The position numbers were made by a program, and so were the translations under genes. A stretch of DNA of 64,000 bases, from assembly GCF_003287895.1 (NCBI RefSeq), contig NZ_CP030280.1, positions 751,501-815,500 of the forward strand, written 5' to 3'. The notes beneath the pieces were generated by a model. The model had not been told where the DNA came from and searched no databases. It saw only the letters and a list, made by a program, of their open reading frames with translations. The stretch is from Blautia argi (lineage in GTDB: Bacteria; Bacillota; Clostridia; Lachnospirales; Lachnospiraceae). Shown here piece by piece: positions 45,685 to 54,435 of this stretch (within the stretch, counting starts at the first letter, position 1; each line of letters opens with the position of its first letter).

Positions 45685-46591
45685 TACAATCGCATATGTA
45701 TTGAAACAGGGATTTAAAAATATCTGGCGTAATCTGCGTTTTTCCCTGGCATCAGTGGCAACCATGTCCGCATGTATTTTTCTGTTCGGACTGTTTTTGT
45801 CCATTGTCATGAACTTTAATTACATTGTGGACACTGCAGAAGAGGGTGTTGCAGTTCTGGTGTACTTTGATAAGGGAGCCAAGCAGGAACAGATTGACCA
45901 GATTGGCGAGGAAATCAGAAACCGTCCGGAGGTGTCTGAGGTAGAATATATTTCCGCAGATGAAGCCTGGGAGGATTTCAGTAAGGTATATCTGGGGGAA
46001 GAAAACGAGGAAATGGCAGATGGCTTTAAGGAGCAGCAGGACAATCCTCTTGCCAATTCCGCGCGTTATGATGTGTATTTAACTGATGTGGAGAGCCAAG
46101 GCGATTTTGTGGCATTTGCAGAGAGTCTGGATGGTGTCCGCAAGGTAGATGAATCCAAGGAAGCAGCAGATATGCTGACAAATATAAACAAACTGATTGG
46201 TTATGTGTCTATTGTCATTATTCTGATTCTTCTGGCTGTTGCATTTTTCCTGATCAGCAATACCATTACCATGGGTATTTCCATACGTCAGGAAGAAATT
46301 GGAATTATGAAGCTCATAGGTGCTACAGACTTTTTTGTAAGAGTGCCTTTTGTAATCGAAGGTATACTGCTGGGTACCATAGGTGCAGCAGTTCCCCTGG
46401 GCATTCTTTATGTGGTATATGAAAAAGCAGTGGCTTATATTATCGGCAGATTCGGTGTTCTTGGAAACTTACTGCAGTTTTTGAATGTATGGGACGTATT
46501 CCGCTATCTTCTGCCAATCGGCATTGGCCTTGGTGTGGGAATCGGCTTTTTAGGAAGTATGTTCTCACTGAGAAAACATCTGAGAGTGTAG
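45674..46591 (+). CDS. ftsX: Cell division ABC transporter permease FtsX
   Basis: A 305-residue membrane protein: first helix at ~24-45 (ASVATMSACIFLFGLFLS), extracellular domain of ~130 residues with the binding loop (VSEVEYISADEAWEDFSK), then three C-terminal helices (SIVIILILLAVAFFLIS, then MGISIRQEEIGIMKLIGA). This is the classic FtsX layout. It overlaps ftsE and is followed by a terminator, then the ctpA gene. Confidence 0.96.
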   Translation: MRISTIAYVLKQGFKNIWRNLRFSLASVATMSACIFLFGLFLSIVMNFNYIVDTAEEGVAVLVYFDKGAKQEQIDQIGEEIRNRPEVSEVEYISADEAWEDFSKVYLGEENEEMADGFKEQQDNPLANSARYDVYLTDVESQGDFVAFAESLDGVRKVDESKEAADMLTNINKLIGYVSIVIILILLAVAFFLISNTITMGISIRQEEIGIMKLIGATDFFVRVPFVIEGILLGTIGAAVPLGILYVVYEKAVAYIIGRFGVLGNLLQFLNVWDVFRYLLPIGIGLGVGIGFLGSMFSLRKHLRV

Positions 46592-46611
46592 AGAATATAA
46601 AAGTTCAGGGA

Positions 46612-46642
46612 AGGCTGTCGCAGAAGATGCGGCAGCCTTTTT
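46612..46642 (+). terminator. Intrinsic terminator after ftsEX
   Basis: AGGCTGTCGCA pairs with TGCGGCAGCCT, then five T. The stem is nearly identical to the outer stem of the terminator at 12777. Confidence 0.92.
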
Positions 46643-46708
46643 ACAATACAAAGGATTGCAGAGAAAATCAGGCATAGAATTTAGAAAATGGGAAGTCAGG
46701 AGTAAAAT

Positions 46709-47911
46709 ATGGGACAGAAAAAATTTGCAAAAGGATTTATCCTGGGAATGGCAGTGACCCTTGCAGCAGGGGGTGTTGGATTAAAGGTTTATGATGTGGC
46801 AGAAGACAAAAAAGAAAGCAAAAATGCAGTGAATGATGTTTCCATGGAGAAGGCAAAGCTCATTGAGGAAATCATTGACGAGAGATATACCGGGGAAGTA
46901 GACAAAGAGCTTATGGAAGCAGATATGTACAAGGGTATGATGATTAGCCTTGGAGATCCTTATTCTGCCTACTATACAGCAGAAGAATATGAAGAATTAA
47001 ATACAGAAACCACAGGGGCATATAAGGGAATCGGAGTAGTTATGCAGATGCAGATGGACACAGGTATGGTGAAGGTGGTTCGCTGTTATGAAGGAGCGCC
47101 GGGAGCCAAGGCAGGTCTTTTGCCGGAGGATATACTGGTGCAGGTCAATGGAGAGGATATCAGCGGTCTGGAACTCTCTGAAGTGGTGGACCGGGTGAAG
47201 GGGTCTAAAGATGAGGTAGCCCATCTGACTGTGGTAAGAGAGGGTGAAGAGGATTATCTGGAATTTGATGTGCCTCTGGAAGAAGTAAATATTCCGGTGG
47301 TGGCTCATGAAATGCTGGAAGATAATATTGGATATATTTCTCTTTACGAGTTTACAGAGCAGACAGAGCCACAGTATCTGGAGGCTTTTGAGGATTTAAA
47401 GAATCAGGGTATGGAGCGTTTGATTATTGACGTGCGTAACAATCCCGGAGGATTGCTCACCTCTGTATGCGGAATCTTAAATGATATTTTGCCGGAAGGA
47501 CTGATTGTGTATACAGAAGATAAGGAAGGCACAAGAGAGGAAATAGACAGCGACGGCAAAAATGAACTGGATATCCCTCTGGCAGTTCTGGTAAACGGAA
47601 ACAGCGCCAGTGCATCAGAAATCTTTGCAGGTGCAATCCAGGATTATGAGAAAGGAACTATTGTGGGAACCACTACCTTTGGAAAGGGAATTGTACAGAG
47701 CGTCCTGCCTCTTTCTGATGGAAGTGCAGTAAAAACTACCACTGCAAAATACTATACGCCAAAAGGAAGATGTATTCATGGTACAGGAATTACCCCGGAC
47801 GTAGAGGTCGAACTGACAAAAGGGCTGGAACAGAAGGCAGAGCTGACCCGTCAAGAGGATAATCAGCTTCAGAAAGCAGTGGAAACCGTGAAATCTATAA
47901 AGGAGAAATAA
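46709..47911 (+). CDS. S41 family C-terminal processing peptidase
   Basis: A 400-residue membrane-anchored protease. An N-terminal membrane helix (FILGMAVTLAAGGVGLKV), a PDZ domain (AKAGLLPEDILVQVNGEDI) and the S41 core with catalytic Ser in NGNSASASEIFAG and Lys in TTTFGKGIVQS. CtpA/CtpB proteases cut envelope or sporulation proteins. The order ftsE-ftsX-ctp is common in Firmicutes. A GGAAGTCAGGAG site lies upstream of ATG 46709. Confidence 0.95.
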   Translation: MGQKKFAKGFILGMAVTLAAGGVGLKVYDVAEDKKESKNAVNDVSMEKAKLIEEIIDERYTGEVDKELMEADMYKGMMISLGDPYSAYYTAEEYEELNTETTGAYKGIGVVMQMQMDTGMVKVVRCYEGAPGAKAGLLPEDILVQVNGEDISGLELSEVVDRVKGSKDEVAHLTVVREGEEDYLEFDVPLEEVNIPVVAHEMLEDNIGYISLYEFTEQTEPQYLEAFEDLKNQGMERLIIDVRNNPGGLLTSVCGILNDILPEGLIVYTEDKEGTREEIDSDGKNELDIPLAVLVNGNSASASEIFAGAIQDYEKGTIVGTTTFGKGIVQSVLPLSDGSAVKTTTAKYYTPKGRCIHGTGITPDVEVELTKGLEQKAELTRQEDNQLQKAVETVKSIKEK

Positions 47912-47926
47912 AAAAGGAGGAGTGTT

Positions 47927-48544
47927 ATGACACAGAGAGAACGTATGGATAAGGGCATGCTGTATAATCCGGGAGCAGATGAGATTATGAACGAACAGTT
48001 TCCATATCTGGACAGATTGGGAGAGTTTAACAACTGCAGCTCCAGTGATGTGAAAGGAAGAGAAGCACTGATGAAGGAGTTGTTTGCAGAGTGCGGAGAG
48101 AACTGTTATATTCAGCCGCCTTTTTATGCAAACTGGAGCGGACATCATATTCACATGGGAAAAAATGTATATGTCAACTTTAATTTTACTGTGGTTGATG
48201 ACGGAGAGGTTTATATTGGCGATTATGTTATGATTGGGCCAAATGTAACCATTGCCACGGCCGGTCACCCGGTACAGCCGGATTTGCGGAAAAAGGGTAT
48301 TCAGTTCAACCTTCCGGTGCATATTGGAAACAATGTGTGGATTGGTGCAGGGGCGATTCTTTTGCCAGGGGTTACTATTGGGGATAATTCTGTTATCGGA
48401 GCAGGCAGCATTGTGACAAAGGATATTCCGGCAAACGTAGTGGCTGTGGGAAATCCCTGCAGAGTGCTGAGAGAGATTGGAGAAAAGGACGAGAAATATT
48501 ATTACCGGGACAGAGAAATTGATGTGCGGGCAGAGGATTTTTAG
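47927..48544 (+). CDS. LacA/Maa-like O-acetyltransferase
   Basis: A 205-residue left-handed beta-helix acetyltransferase of the galactoside/maltose O-acetyltransferase family. The N-terminal helical part (REALMKELFAECGENCYIQP) is followed by hexapeptide repeats (YVNFNFTVVDDGEVYIGDYV) with the catalytic His (TAGHPV) and NNVWIGAGAILLPGVTIG. It resembles E. coli LacA closely in order and length. It transfers acetyl from acetyl-CoA to a sugar hydroxyl; acceptor unknown. RBS AAGGAGG; 15 bases after ctp, probably co-transcribed. Confidence 0.93.
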   Translation: MTQRERMDKGMLYNPGADEIMNEQFPYLDRLGEFNNCSSSDVKGREALMKELFAECGENCYIQPPFYANWSGHHIHMGKNVYVNFNFTVVDDGEVYIGDYVMIGPNVTIATAGHPVQPDLRKKGIQFNLPVHIGNNVWIGAGAILLPGVTIGDNSVIGAGSIVTKDIPANVVAVGNPCRVLREIGEKDEKYYYRDREIDVRAEDF

Positions 48545-48655
48545 GAGCATATGAACGATAAGTATACAATTTCAGAAATACATACAGACAAAAGATGTAT
48601 GGTATCTGGAAAAAAATAAATGCGCAATAAGAACTTAAAAATATTTTATACAAGG

Positions 48656-48716
48656 GACTGTTGCATCTGGCGAACTGCTTTCTGTCAAACAGTTCACCAG
48701 ATGGGCGGTCTTTTTT
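48656..48716 (+). terminator. Terminator after the acetyltransferase
   Basis: GACTG pairs with CGGTC outside, CATCTGG and GAACTG pair with CAGTTC and CCAGATG inside, then six T. The rest of the 48545-48898 gap holds a promoter (48838) and no convincing gene. Confidence 0.88.
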
Positions 48717-48837
48717 CTTTATTTCCATAGAAAAATGCGTCCTATTGTTGATGTGACTAAATCCAGGTGGCAAATCCCGCAGACGAGAGCCTTTTCCTGA
48801 TAAAAAGGGAAATTCTGAGAAATACAGGAAAAACAGA

Positions 48838-48865
48838 TTGACATTTTTAGGGAACGTTGCATAAT
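48838..48865 (+). promoter_or_regulatory. Promoter of the glycerolipid cluster
   Basis: TTGACA (48838-48843), 16-base spacer, CATAAT (48860-48865), 33 bases upstream of the pgsA-like start. Confidence 0.75.
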
Positions 48866-48898
48866 TAGAATATGAAAAAGAATGAAAGGGGAGAGAAA

Positions 48899-49474
48899 AT
48901 GAAAATCAAAAAACAAGAACTGTGGTCTATACCAAACTGTATGGGATATTTCCGAATTTTACTGATACCTTTCTTTTGTGTGATTTATCTGCAGGCAGAT
49001 ACCATAAAGGACTATTATCTTGCGGCAGGAATTGTGCTGATTTCTACAATTACGGATTTCCTGGACGGAAAGGTAGCCAGAAAATTCAATATGATAACCG
49101 AGTTCGGAAAATTTCTGGACCCCTTTGCAGATAAGCTGACCCACGGCGCCATTGCCCTGTGCCTTGCTTTTCGCTATGAAGCCATGCGCTATCTGGTGGC
49201 GCTTATGATTGTAAAGGAAGGATTTATGGCAATTATGGGACTGATTCATCTTCGCCATGGTGTAAAGCTGGACGGAGCAAAATGGTTCGGAAAGGTTTGT
49301 ACAGCCAGCTTGTTTGTAGTGCTGTGTATTCTGGTTCTGGTTCCCGGGATTTCCCCAAATGCAGCCAATCTTCTGATTTATCTGGAAATTTTTATTATGA
49401 CGGTAACGCTGGTTCTTTATATTCCGGAGTTTTGGAAAATGCGCCAGAGCTGGAAAAAGGAAGAAAACAGGTGA
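48899..49474 (+). CDS. CDP-alcohol phosphatidyltransferase (PgsA-like)
   Basis: A 191-residue membrane protein with the complete CDP-alcohol motif DG-x2-AR-x8-G-x3-D-x3-D, seen as DGKVARKFNMITEFGKFLDP and the next FADK. Six hydrophobic helices. Likely makes phosphatidylglycerol phosphate or another CDP-diacylglycerol-derived lipid. ATG 48899 has AAAGGGGAGAG upstream and lies 33 bases after the -10; the ATG at 48872 would leave almost no leader. plsY follows 4 bases after its stop. Confidence 0.92.
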   Translation: MKIKKQELWSIPNCMGYFRILLIPFFCVIYLQADTIKDYYLAAGIVLISTITDFLDGKVARKFNMITEFGKFLDPFADKLTHGAIALCLAFRYEAMRYLVALMIVKEGFMAIMGLIHLRHGVKLDGAKWFGKVCTASLFVVLCILVLVPGISPNAANLLIYLEIFIMTVTLVLYIPEFWKMRQSWKKEENR

Positions 49475-49478
49475 GCAT

Positions 49479-50102
49479 ATGGCAATGGAAGTGATTTTTT
49501 ACAGTGTTCTGGGATATTTCCTGGGAAGCTTGATGTTTGGGTATCTCATACCCAGGATTTTTAAAGGAATTGATGTCCGAAGCTTAAGCAGCGACGGAAA
49601 TCCGGGGACTGCCAATGCCTTCTTTTATGGAGGCGCTGCCTGCGGAAGCGCTGTATTGGTCTGTGACCTTTTAAAGGGGTTTCTGCCTGTACATTTGGCT
49701 TATCAGGCCATGGGAGGTATGAGGGAAGGGCTGGGCTTTGCCCTTATTATGGCTGCACCCGTTTTAGGGCATGCATTTCCATTTTTGGGTGGAAGAAAAA
49801 AGGGCGGAAAGGGAATTGCCGTGACCTTTGGCGTTCTTCTGGGGTTATATCCCATGCTTACTGGGCTTTGGATTTTGGTCTTCTGGTATCTTCTGTTTAC
49901 GGTTGTAATTGTGCTGGAACCTCATGGATACAGAACTATGATCACCTATCTGTGTTGGATTATCAGCGGTCTGGTATTTCACTTGAGCCCCGCAGTGGTG
50001 GCAGGAAGCATTCTGATTTCCTGTATTGTACTGGATAAACATATGGCAGAGTTAAAAGACAGAGGAGCAAGGCAGATACGCTTTGGACTTAGGAGAAATT
50101 AA
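49479..50102 (+). CDS. plsY: Glycerol-3-phosphate acyltransferase PlsY
   Basis: A 207-residue integral membrane protein with the PlsY signature SSDGNPGTANAFFYGG, FLGGRKKGGKGIAVTFG and about five helices. It transfers acyl from acyl-phosphate to glycerol 3-phosphate, the first acylation step of phospholipid synthesis. The spacing to neighbours (4 and 3 bases) indicates an operon. Confidence 0.93.
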   Translation: MAMEVIFYSVLGYFLGSLMFGYLIPRIFKGIDVRSLSSDGNPGTANAFFYGGAACGSAVLVCDLLKGFLPVHLAYQAMGGMREGLGFALIMAAPVLGHAFPFLGGRKKGGKGIAVTFGVLLGLYPMLTGLWILVFWYLLFTVVIVLEPHGYRTMITYLCWIISGLVFHLSPAVVAGSILISCIVLDKHMAELKDRGARQIRFGLRRN

Positions 50103-50105
50103 TAT

Positions 50106-51245
50106 ATGAAAATTTTGATATTATCCTGTAAAACAGGAGGAGGACATGATGCAGCAGGCTTTGCTGTAAAAGAAGCACTGGAAAAACAAGGACATGAAGC
50201 AGTCATGTTTGATTATCTGACCCTGGCAGGGCAGAAGGTATCTGATACTGTAGGAGATGTGTATGTCAACACTGTAAAAAAGATGCCCCATGTCTTTGGG
50301 GCAGTGTATCAGATAGGAATGGCTGCCAGCAGAATTATGAGGAAATCCCCCGTTTATTATGTAAATGGAAAAATGGGAAAGTATCTGGGCGCTTATCTGG
50401 AAGCAGAGCATTTTGACGCCATATTGATGCCCCATTTATATCCGGCAGAAACCATTACCTATATGAAAAGGCATGGATTTCACATACCCTTTACTGCAGC
50501 CATTATGACAGATTATACCTGTATTCCCTTCTGGGAGGAAACGGATTGTGATTATTATGTGGTTGCCCATGAAGAAATGGTGGATAAATGTGTGAAAAGG
50601 GGGATACCCAGAGAAAAGCTGTTGCCTTTAGGAATCCCTGTCAGTGAAAAATTTTCCAAAAAAGCAGATAAGAGAAAGGCAAGAGAGTATCTGCATCTGC
50701 CTTTGGAGGGAATCCATTATCTTCTAATAGGTGGAAGCATGGGGGCAGGTGATTTGGAAAAGCTGACACAGCAGTTTTGCAGGACAAGAGAAGAGGGAGA
50801 GTTTCTGACTGTTGTCTGCGGAAACAATAAGAAAATTTTCCAGAAAATGAAAAAGAATTTCAGGGAAGAAGAAGCTGTTTTTCTTGTGGGGCAGACCCGG
50901 CAGATGGCGCTTTATATGAAAGCCTGCGATATGATTTACACAAAACCCGGAGGGCTGACATCCACAGAGGCAGCGGTATCCGGGATTCCTATTGTGCATA
51001 CTGCACCCATACCAGGGTGTGAAACTGCCAATAAGAAGTTTTTTGTAAAGCATGGACTTTCTCTGGCGCCAAGAAGCATGGAGGCACAGATGCGGAAGGG
51101 CAGAGCGCTTTTAAAGGACAGGGAAAAAACAGCGGAAATGAAAAAAGCGCAAAAGCAGGTGATACCGGCAGACAGTGCGGAAAAAATTGTGGAGCTTTTG
51201 GAAGCAGGGACAGCGGGACAGGAGGTCTGCAGAAAAGAGGCATAA
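50106..51245 (+). CDS. GT28 family glycosyltransferase, MGDG synthase/UgtP-like
   Basis: A 379-residue GT-B enzyme. The N-terminal MGDG synthase domain starts SCKTGGGHDAAGFAVKEAL and the C-terminal donor domain has the UDP-sugar motif IYTKPGGLTSTEAAVSGIP. It likely glycosylates diacylglycerol to make glycolipid for membrane or lipoteichoic acid anchor. Membrane-associated, no strong transmembrane helix. It closes the lipid cluster pgsA-plsY-GT28. Confidence 0.9.
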   Translation: MKILILSCKTGGGHDAAGFAVKEALEKQGHEAVMFDYLTLAGQKVSDTVGDVYVNTVKKMPHVFGAVYQIGMAASRIMRKSPVYYVNGKMGKYLGAYLEAEHFDAILMPHLYPAETITYMKRHGFHIPFTAAIMTDYTCIPFWEETDCDYYVVAHEEMVDKCVKRGIPREKLLPLGIPVSEKFSKKADKRKAREYLHLPLEGIHYLLIGGSMGAGDLEKLTQQFCRTREEGEFLTVVCGNNKKIFQKMKKNFREEEAVFLVGQTRQMALYMKACDMIYTKPGGLTSTEAAVSGIPIVHTAPIPGCETANKKFFVKHGLSLAPRSMEAQMRKGRALLKDREKTAEMKKAQKQVIPADSAEKIVELLEAGTAGQEVCRKEA

Positions 51246-51295
51246 GGAAAGGTGTCAGGCTTTGAAAAAATAAGGCTTTAGAAGAAAGGACGTTT

Positions 51296-52051
51296 ATGGC
51301 AGAAATTTTGTTTCTTATTTTAGGGATTCTTTGTCTGGGATATTTTATGGGGATTGTGTGGTATGCAGGATTGTCTTCCAGATTTCCTTTGCTGTGGATG
51401 CTGCTGGGAATGGTCTTTCTGGCTTTAGGGGGAGCATTGCATTTTGAAATCTTTCTTCCTCCTTTTCTCTGTAAAATTTTATTGCTTTTAACTGCTTTGT
51501 TTCTGTGTCTGTTTTTCTTTGTGGAAGCCCGGATTGCAAAGGCCATGATTCAAAAGGCTGAGAAAAATCTGGACTATCTGATTGTGCTGGGCGCACAGGT
51601 AAAAGGAGCACGTCCCAGTTTATCTCTGGCATACAGAATTTCGGAGGCAGAGAAGTATTTAAAGGAAAATCCGGAAACAAAAGCCGTTCTTTCCGGTGGG
51701 AAAGGGGCAAATGAAGAAATCTCGGAGGCTGCGTGTATGTATCAGGAGCTGGTACATAGGGGAATCGTGCCTCTTCGTCTGATACAAGAGAACCAGTCCA
51801 TCAATACACAGCAGAATATTGCTTTTTCTTATCAGCTTTTAGAGCAGGATTGGAAAAAAGCAAAGCAGCCGTGCCGGGTTGGCATTGTTACCAGCAATTT
51901 TCATCTGTATCGGGGAACTGCCATAGCAAAGAAAAAGACAGACCTTCTGATATATGGGATTGCGGCGAAGAGCAGCGGATTTTTACAGGTAAATTATTTG
52001 GTGCGGGAGTTTTTTGGGGTTTTGAAGGACTGGGCAGCGGGAAATCTGTAA
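51296..52051 (+). CDS. YdcF family (DUF218) membrane protein
   Basis: A 251-residue protein: three N-terminal hydrophobic helices (about 1-85), then a DUF218 domain (DYLIVLGAQVKGARPSLSL, VLSGGKGANEEISEA, ENQSINTQQNIAFS, RVGIVTSNFHLYRG). SanA/ElyC/YdcF relatives affect envelope integrity; the ligand is unknown. ATG follows GAAAGGACG. It precedes the thrS T-box and lies after the lipid cluster. Confidence 0.9.
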   Translation: MAEILFLILGILCLGYFMGIVWYAGLSSRFPLLWMLLGMVFLALGGALHFEIFLPPFLCKILLLLTALFLCLFFFVEARIAKAMIQKAEKNLDYLIVLGAQVKGARPSLSLAYRISEAEKYLKENPETKAVLSGGKGANEEISEAACMYQELVHRGIVPLRLIQENQSINTQQNIAFSYQLLEQDWKKAKQPCRVGIVTSNFHLYRGTAIAKKKTDLLIYGIAAKSSGFLQVNYLVREFFGVLKDWAAGNL

Positions 52052-52066
52052 AAAAGCAAAAAGAGG

Positions 52067-52094
52067 TTGACAAAGCCGAAAAGAAGGTTATAAT
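52067..52094 (+). promoter_or_regulatory. Promoter of thrS
   Basis: TTGACA (52067-52072), 16-base spacer, TATAAT (52089-52094), 54 bases upstream of T-box stem I. Confidence 0.85.
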
Positions 52095-52147
52095 ATGAAA
52101 ACATAAAAGATATCAAAACACGTTGACGAGAAGAGTAAAATGTGAAA

Positions 52148-52359
52148 GGTCACAGAGAGGAGCGCATAGGCTGAGAGCGTTCTGTCACAGAAGCATTTGA
52201 AAACTACCTCTGAGTGACCCCAATCCGGTCCGGTGATTCCGTTATCATCAAAATGAAGTGGTTTCCAGGTATTTCCTGAACAAGAAGGGTGGAACCGCGG
52301 GCAAAGACATTACGCCCGTCCCTTGCAGTCAAATGGACTGCAGGGGGGCGGGATTTTTT
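52148..52359 (+). promoter_or_regulatory. T-box leader of thrS
   Basis: Stem I closes with GGTCAC (52148-52153) and GTGACC (52212-52217 region), with the AGAGAGG/CCTCT pair and the bulge expected of a T-box. The T-box sequence AGGGTGGAACCGCG is at 52286-52299. ACC at 52206-52208 is positioned as the threonine specifier codon. A terminator (CCCGTCCCTTGCAGTC/GACTGCAGGGGGGCGGG, 52314-52359) follows with six T. Uncharged tRNA-Thr would stabilise the antiterminator and switch on thrS. Confidence 0.95.
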
Positions 52360-52445
52360 GATTCACAGAAAAAGGCGTTCTTGATGCGACTCGCCGCAGG
52401 CGGAGAATGAAAGCCTTCTGCAGCAGCTAAGAAAGGAGAAGAAAG

Positions 52446-54422
52446 ATGATTATTACATTAAAAGACGGTTCAAAAAAAGAGTATGCAGAGAGTAAATCCG
52501 TGTATGAAATTGCTCTGGATATCAGCGAAGGGCTTGCACGGGCAGCCTGTGCAGGTGAAGTAGACGGTGAGGTTGTGGATTTGAGAACAGTTGTGGAGAA
52601 GGACAGTGAAGTAAATATTCTCACAGCAAATGATGAAAGAGGTCTTGCAGCTCTTCGCCATACAGCTTCTCATGTGCTGGCAGAGGCAGTGAAGCATCTG
52701 TACCCGGAAGCTAAGCTGGCAATCGGACCTTCTATTGACACTGGTTTTTACTATGACTTTGACCATGAGTCCTTCAGCCGTGAGGAATTGGACGCACTGG
52801 AAAAGGAAATGAAGAAAATCATCAAAAAAGGCGCTAAAATTGAGCGTTATACCCTTCCAAGAGAAGAAGCTATTAAATTCATGGAAGAAAAAGGGGAGCC
52901 TTACAAAGTAGAATTAATTAAAGATCTTCCTGAAGGAGAAGAGATTTCTTTCTATACACAAGGAGATTTTGTAGACCTGTGTGCAGGTCCTCACTTAATG
53001 AGTACAAAAGGTGTGAAGGCCTTTAAGCTTACATCTTCTTCAGGCGCTTACTGGAGAGGTGATGAGAAAAACAAAATGCTTTCCCGTATTTACGGAACAG
53101 CTTTTGGCAAAAAAGAAGAATTAAATGAATATCTGACCCAGATGGAGGAAGCAAAAAAGCGTGACCATAACAAACTGGGAAGAGAAATGGAATTATTCAC
53201 AACCGTAGATGTAATCGGACAGGGACTTCCTTTGATTATGCCAAAGGGTGTGATTATCTTAAAAGAGTTACAGAGATGGATTGAAGACCTGGAGGATAAC
53301 GAATGGGGTTATGTCCGTACAAAGACACCTCTTATGGCAAAAAGCGATTTATACAAGATTTCCGGTCACTGGGATCACTATAAAGACGGTATGTTTGTAC
53401 TGGGAGATGAGGAAAAGGACAAAGAAGTATTTGCTCTGCGTCCAATGACCTGTCCGTTTCAGTACTATGTATACAAAGCAACACAGCATTCCTACAGAGA
53501 TTTGCCGATTCGCTACGGAGAAACATCTACCTTGTTCAGAAACGAAGATTCCGGTGAAATGCATGGTCTGACCCGTGTGCGTCAGTTTACGATTTCCGAG
53601 GGGCATCTGATTATGCGTCCAGACCAGATGGTAGACGAGTTCAAGGGCTGTCTGGCTCTGGCTAAACACTGTCTGGAAACTCTGGGTGTGGAGGAAGACG
53701 TAACTTACCACCTTTCCAAATGGGATCCGGAGAATAAAGAGAAATACATCGGAGAACCAGATGTATGGGAGGAAACACAGAATCATATCCGTCAGATTCT
53801 TACAGAACTGAATATTCCGTTTGTAGAAGATGTAGGAGAAGCAGCTTTTTATGGACCAAAGGTAGATATCAATGCCAAGAATGTATACGGAAAAGAAGAT
53901 ACCATGATTACCATTCAGTGGGACGCTCTTTTGGCAGAACAGTTTGATATGTACTATATTGACGAAAACGGGGAAAAGAAACGTCCGGGTATTATCCACA
54001 GAACTGCTATGGGCTGCTATGAGAGAACTCTGGCATGGCTTATTGAAAAATATGCAGGTCTGTTTCCAACCTGGCTGTGTCCGGAACAGGTACGCGTACT
54101 GCCCATTTCCGAAAAATACGGGGATTATGCAGAAAAAGTACAGGCACAGTTAAAGGCAAACGGAATCCGGAGCAGTGTGGACAACCGTTCCGAGAAAATC
54201 GGATACAAAATCAGAGAGGCACGTCTGCAGAAGGTTCCGTATCTTCTGGTTGTAGGCGCCAAGGAAGAGGAAGAACAGGTTGTGTCTGTAAGAAGTCGCT
54301 ACCTGGGCGATGAAGGCCAGAAATCTCTGGATGAATTTATTGCTGCAATCTGTAAAGAAATTCGTACAAAAGAGATCCGTAAAATTGAAGTGGACGCAGA
54401 AGGAAAGAGAATCGAAAAATAA
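52446..54422 (+). CDS. thrS: Threonine-tRNA ligase
   Basis: A 658-residue class II synthetase. N-terminal TGS domain (YEIALDISEGLARAACAGEV), N2 editing domain (RHTASHVLAEAVKHLYP with the zinc-like His motif, and DLCAGPHLMS), catalytic core (MTCPFQYYVYK, FRNEDSGEMHGLTRVRQFTI), and C-terminal anticodon-binding domain (WLCPEQVRVLPISEKYGDYA). It charges tRNA-Thr and edits mis-charged serine. Normal length. AGAAAGGAGAAG site upstream; controlled by the T-box. Confidence 0.99.
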   Translation: MIITLKDGSKKEYAESKSVYEIALDISEGLARAACAGEVDGEVVDLRTVVEKDSEVNILTANDERGLAALRHTASHVLAEAVKHLYPEAKLAIGPSIDTGFYYDFDHESFSREELDALEKEMKKIIKKGAKIERYTLPREEAIKFMEEKGEPYKVELIKDLPEGEEISFYTQGDFVDLCAGPHLMSTKGVKAFKLTSSSGAYWRGDEKNKMLSRIYGTAFGKKEELNEYLTQMEEAKKRDHNKLGREMELFTTVDVIGQGLPLIMPKGVIILKELQRWIEDLEDNEWGYVRTKTPLMAKSDLYKISGHWDHYKDGMFVLGDEEKDKEVFALRPMTCPFQYYVYKATQHSYRDLPIRYGETSTLFRNEDSGEMHGLTRVRQFTISEGHLIMRPDQMVDEFKGCLALAKHCLETLGVEEDVTYHLSKWDPENKEKYIGEPDVWEETQNHIRQILTELNIPFVEDVGEAAFYGPKVDINAKNVYGKEDTMITIQWDALLAEQFDMYYIDENGEKKRPGIIHRTAMGCYERTLAWLIEKYAGLFPTWLCPEQVRVLPISEKYGDYAEKVQAQLKANGIRSSVDNRSEKIGYKIREARLQKVPYLLVVGAKEEEEQVVSVRSRYLGDEGQKSLDEFIAAICKEIRTKEIRKIEVDAEGKRIEK

Positions 54423-54435
54423 GTAAAACAGTGCT

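Noticed and set aside
48551..48619. Possible 22-residue peptide after the acetyltransferase gene.
   Set aside because: The binding site is only 2-3 bases from ATG and there is no other support; likely chance.
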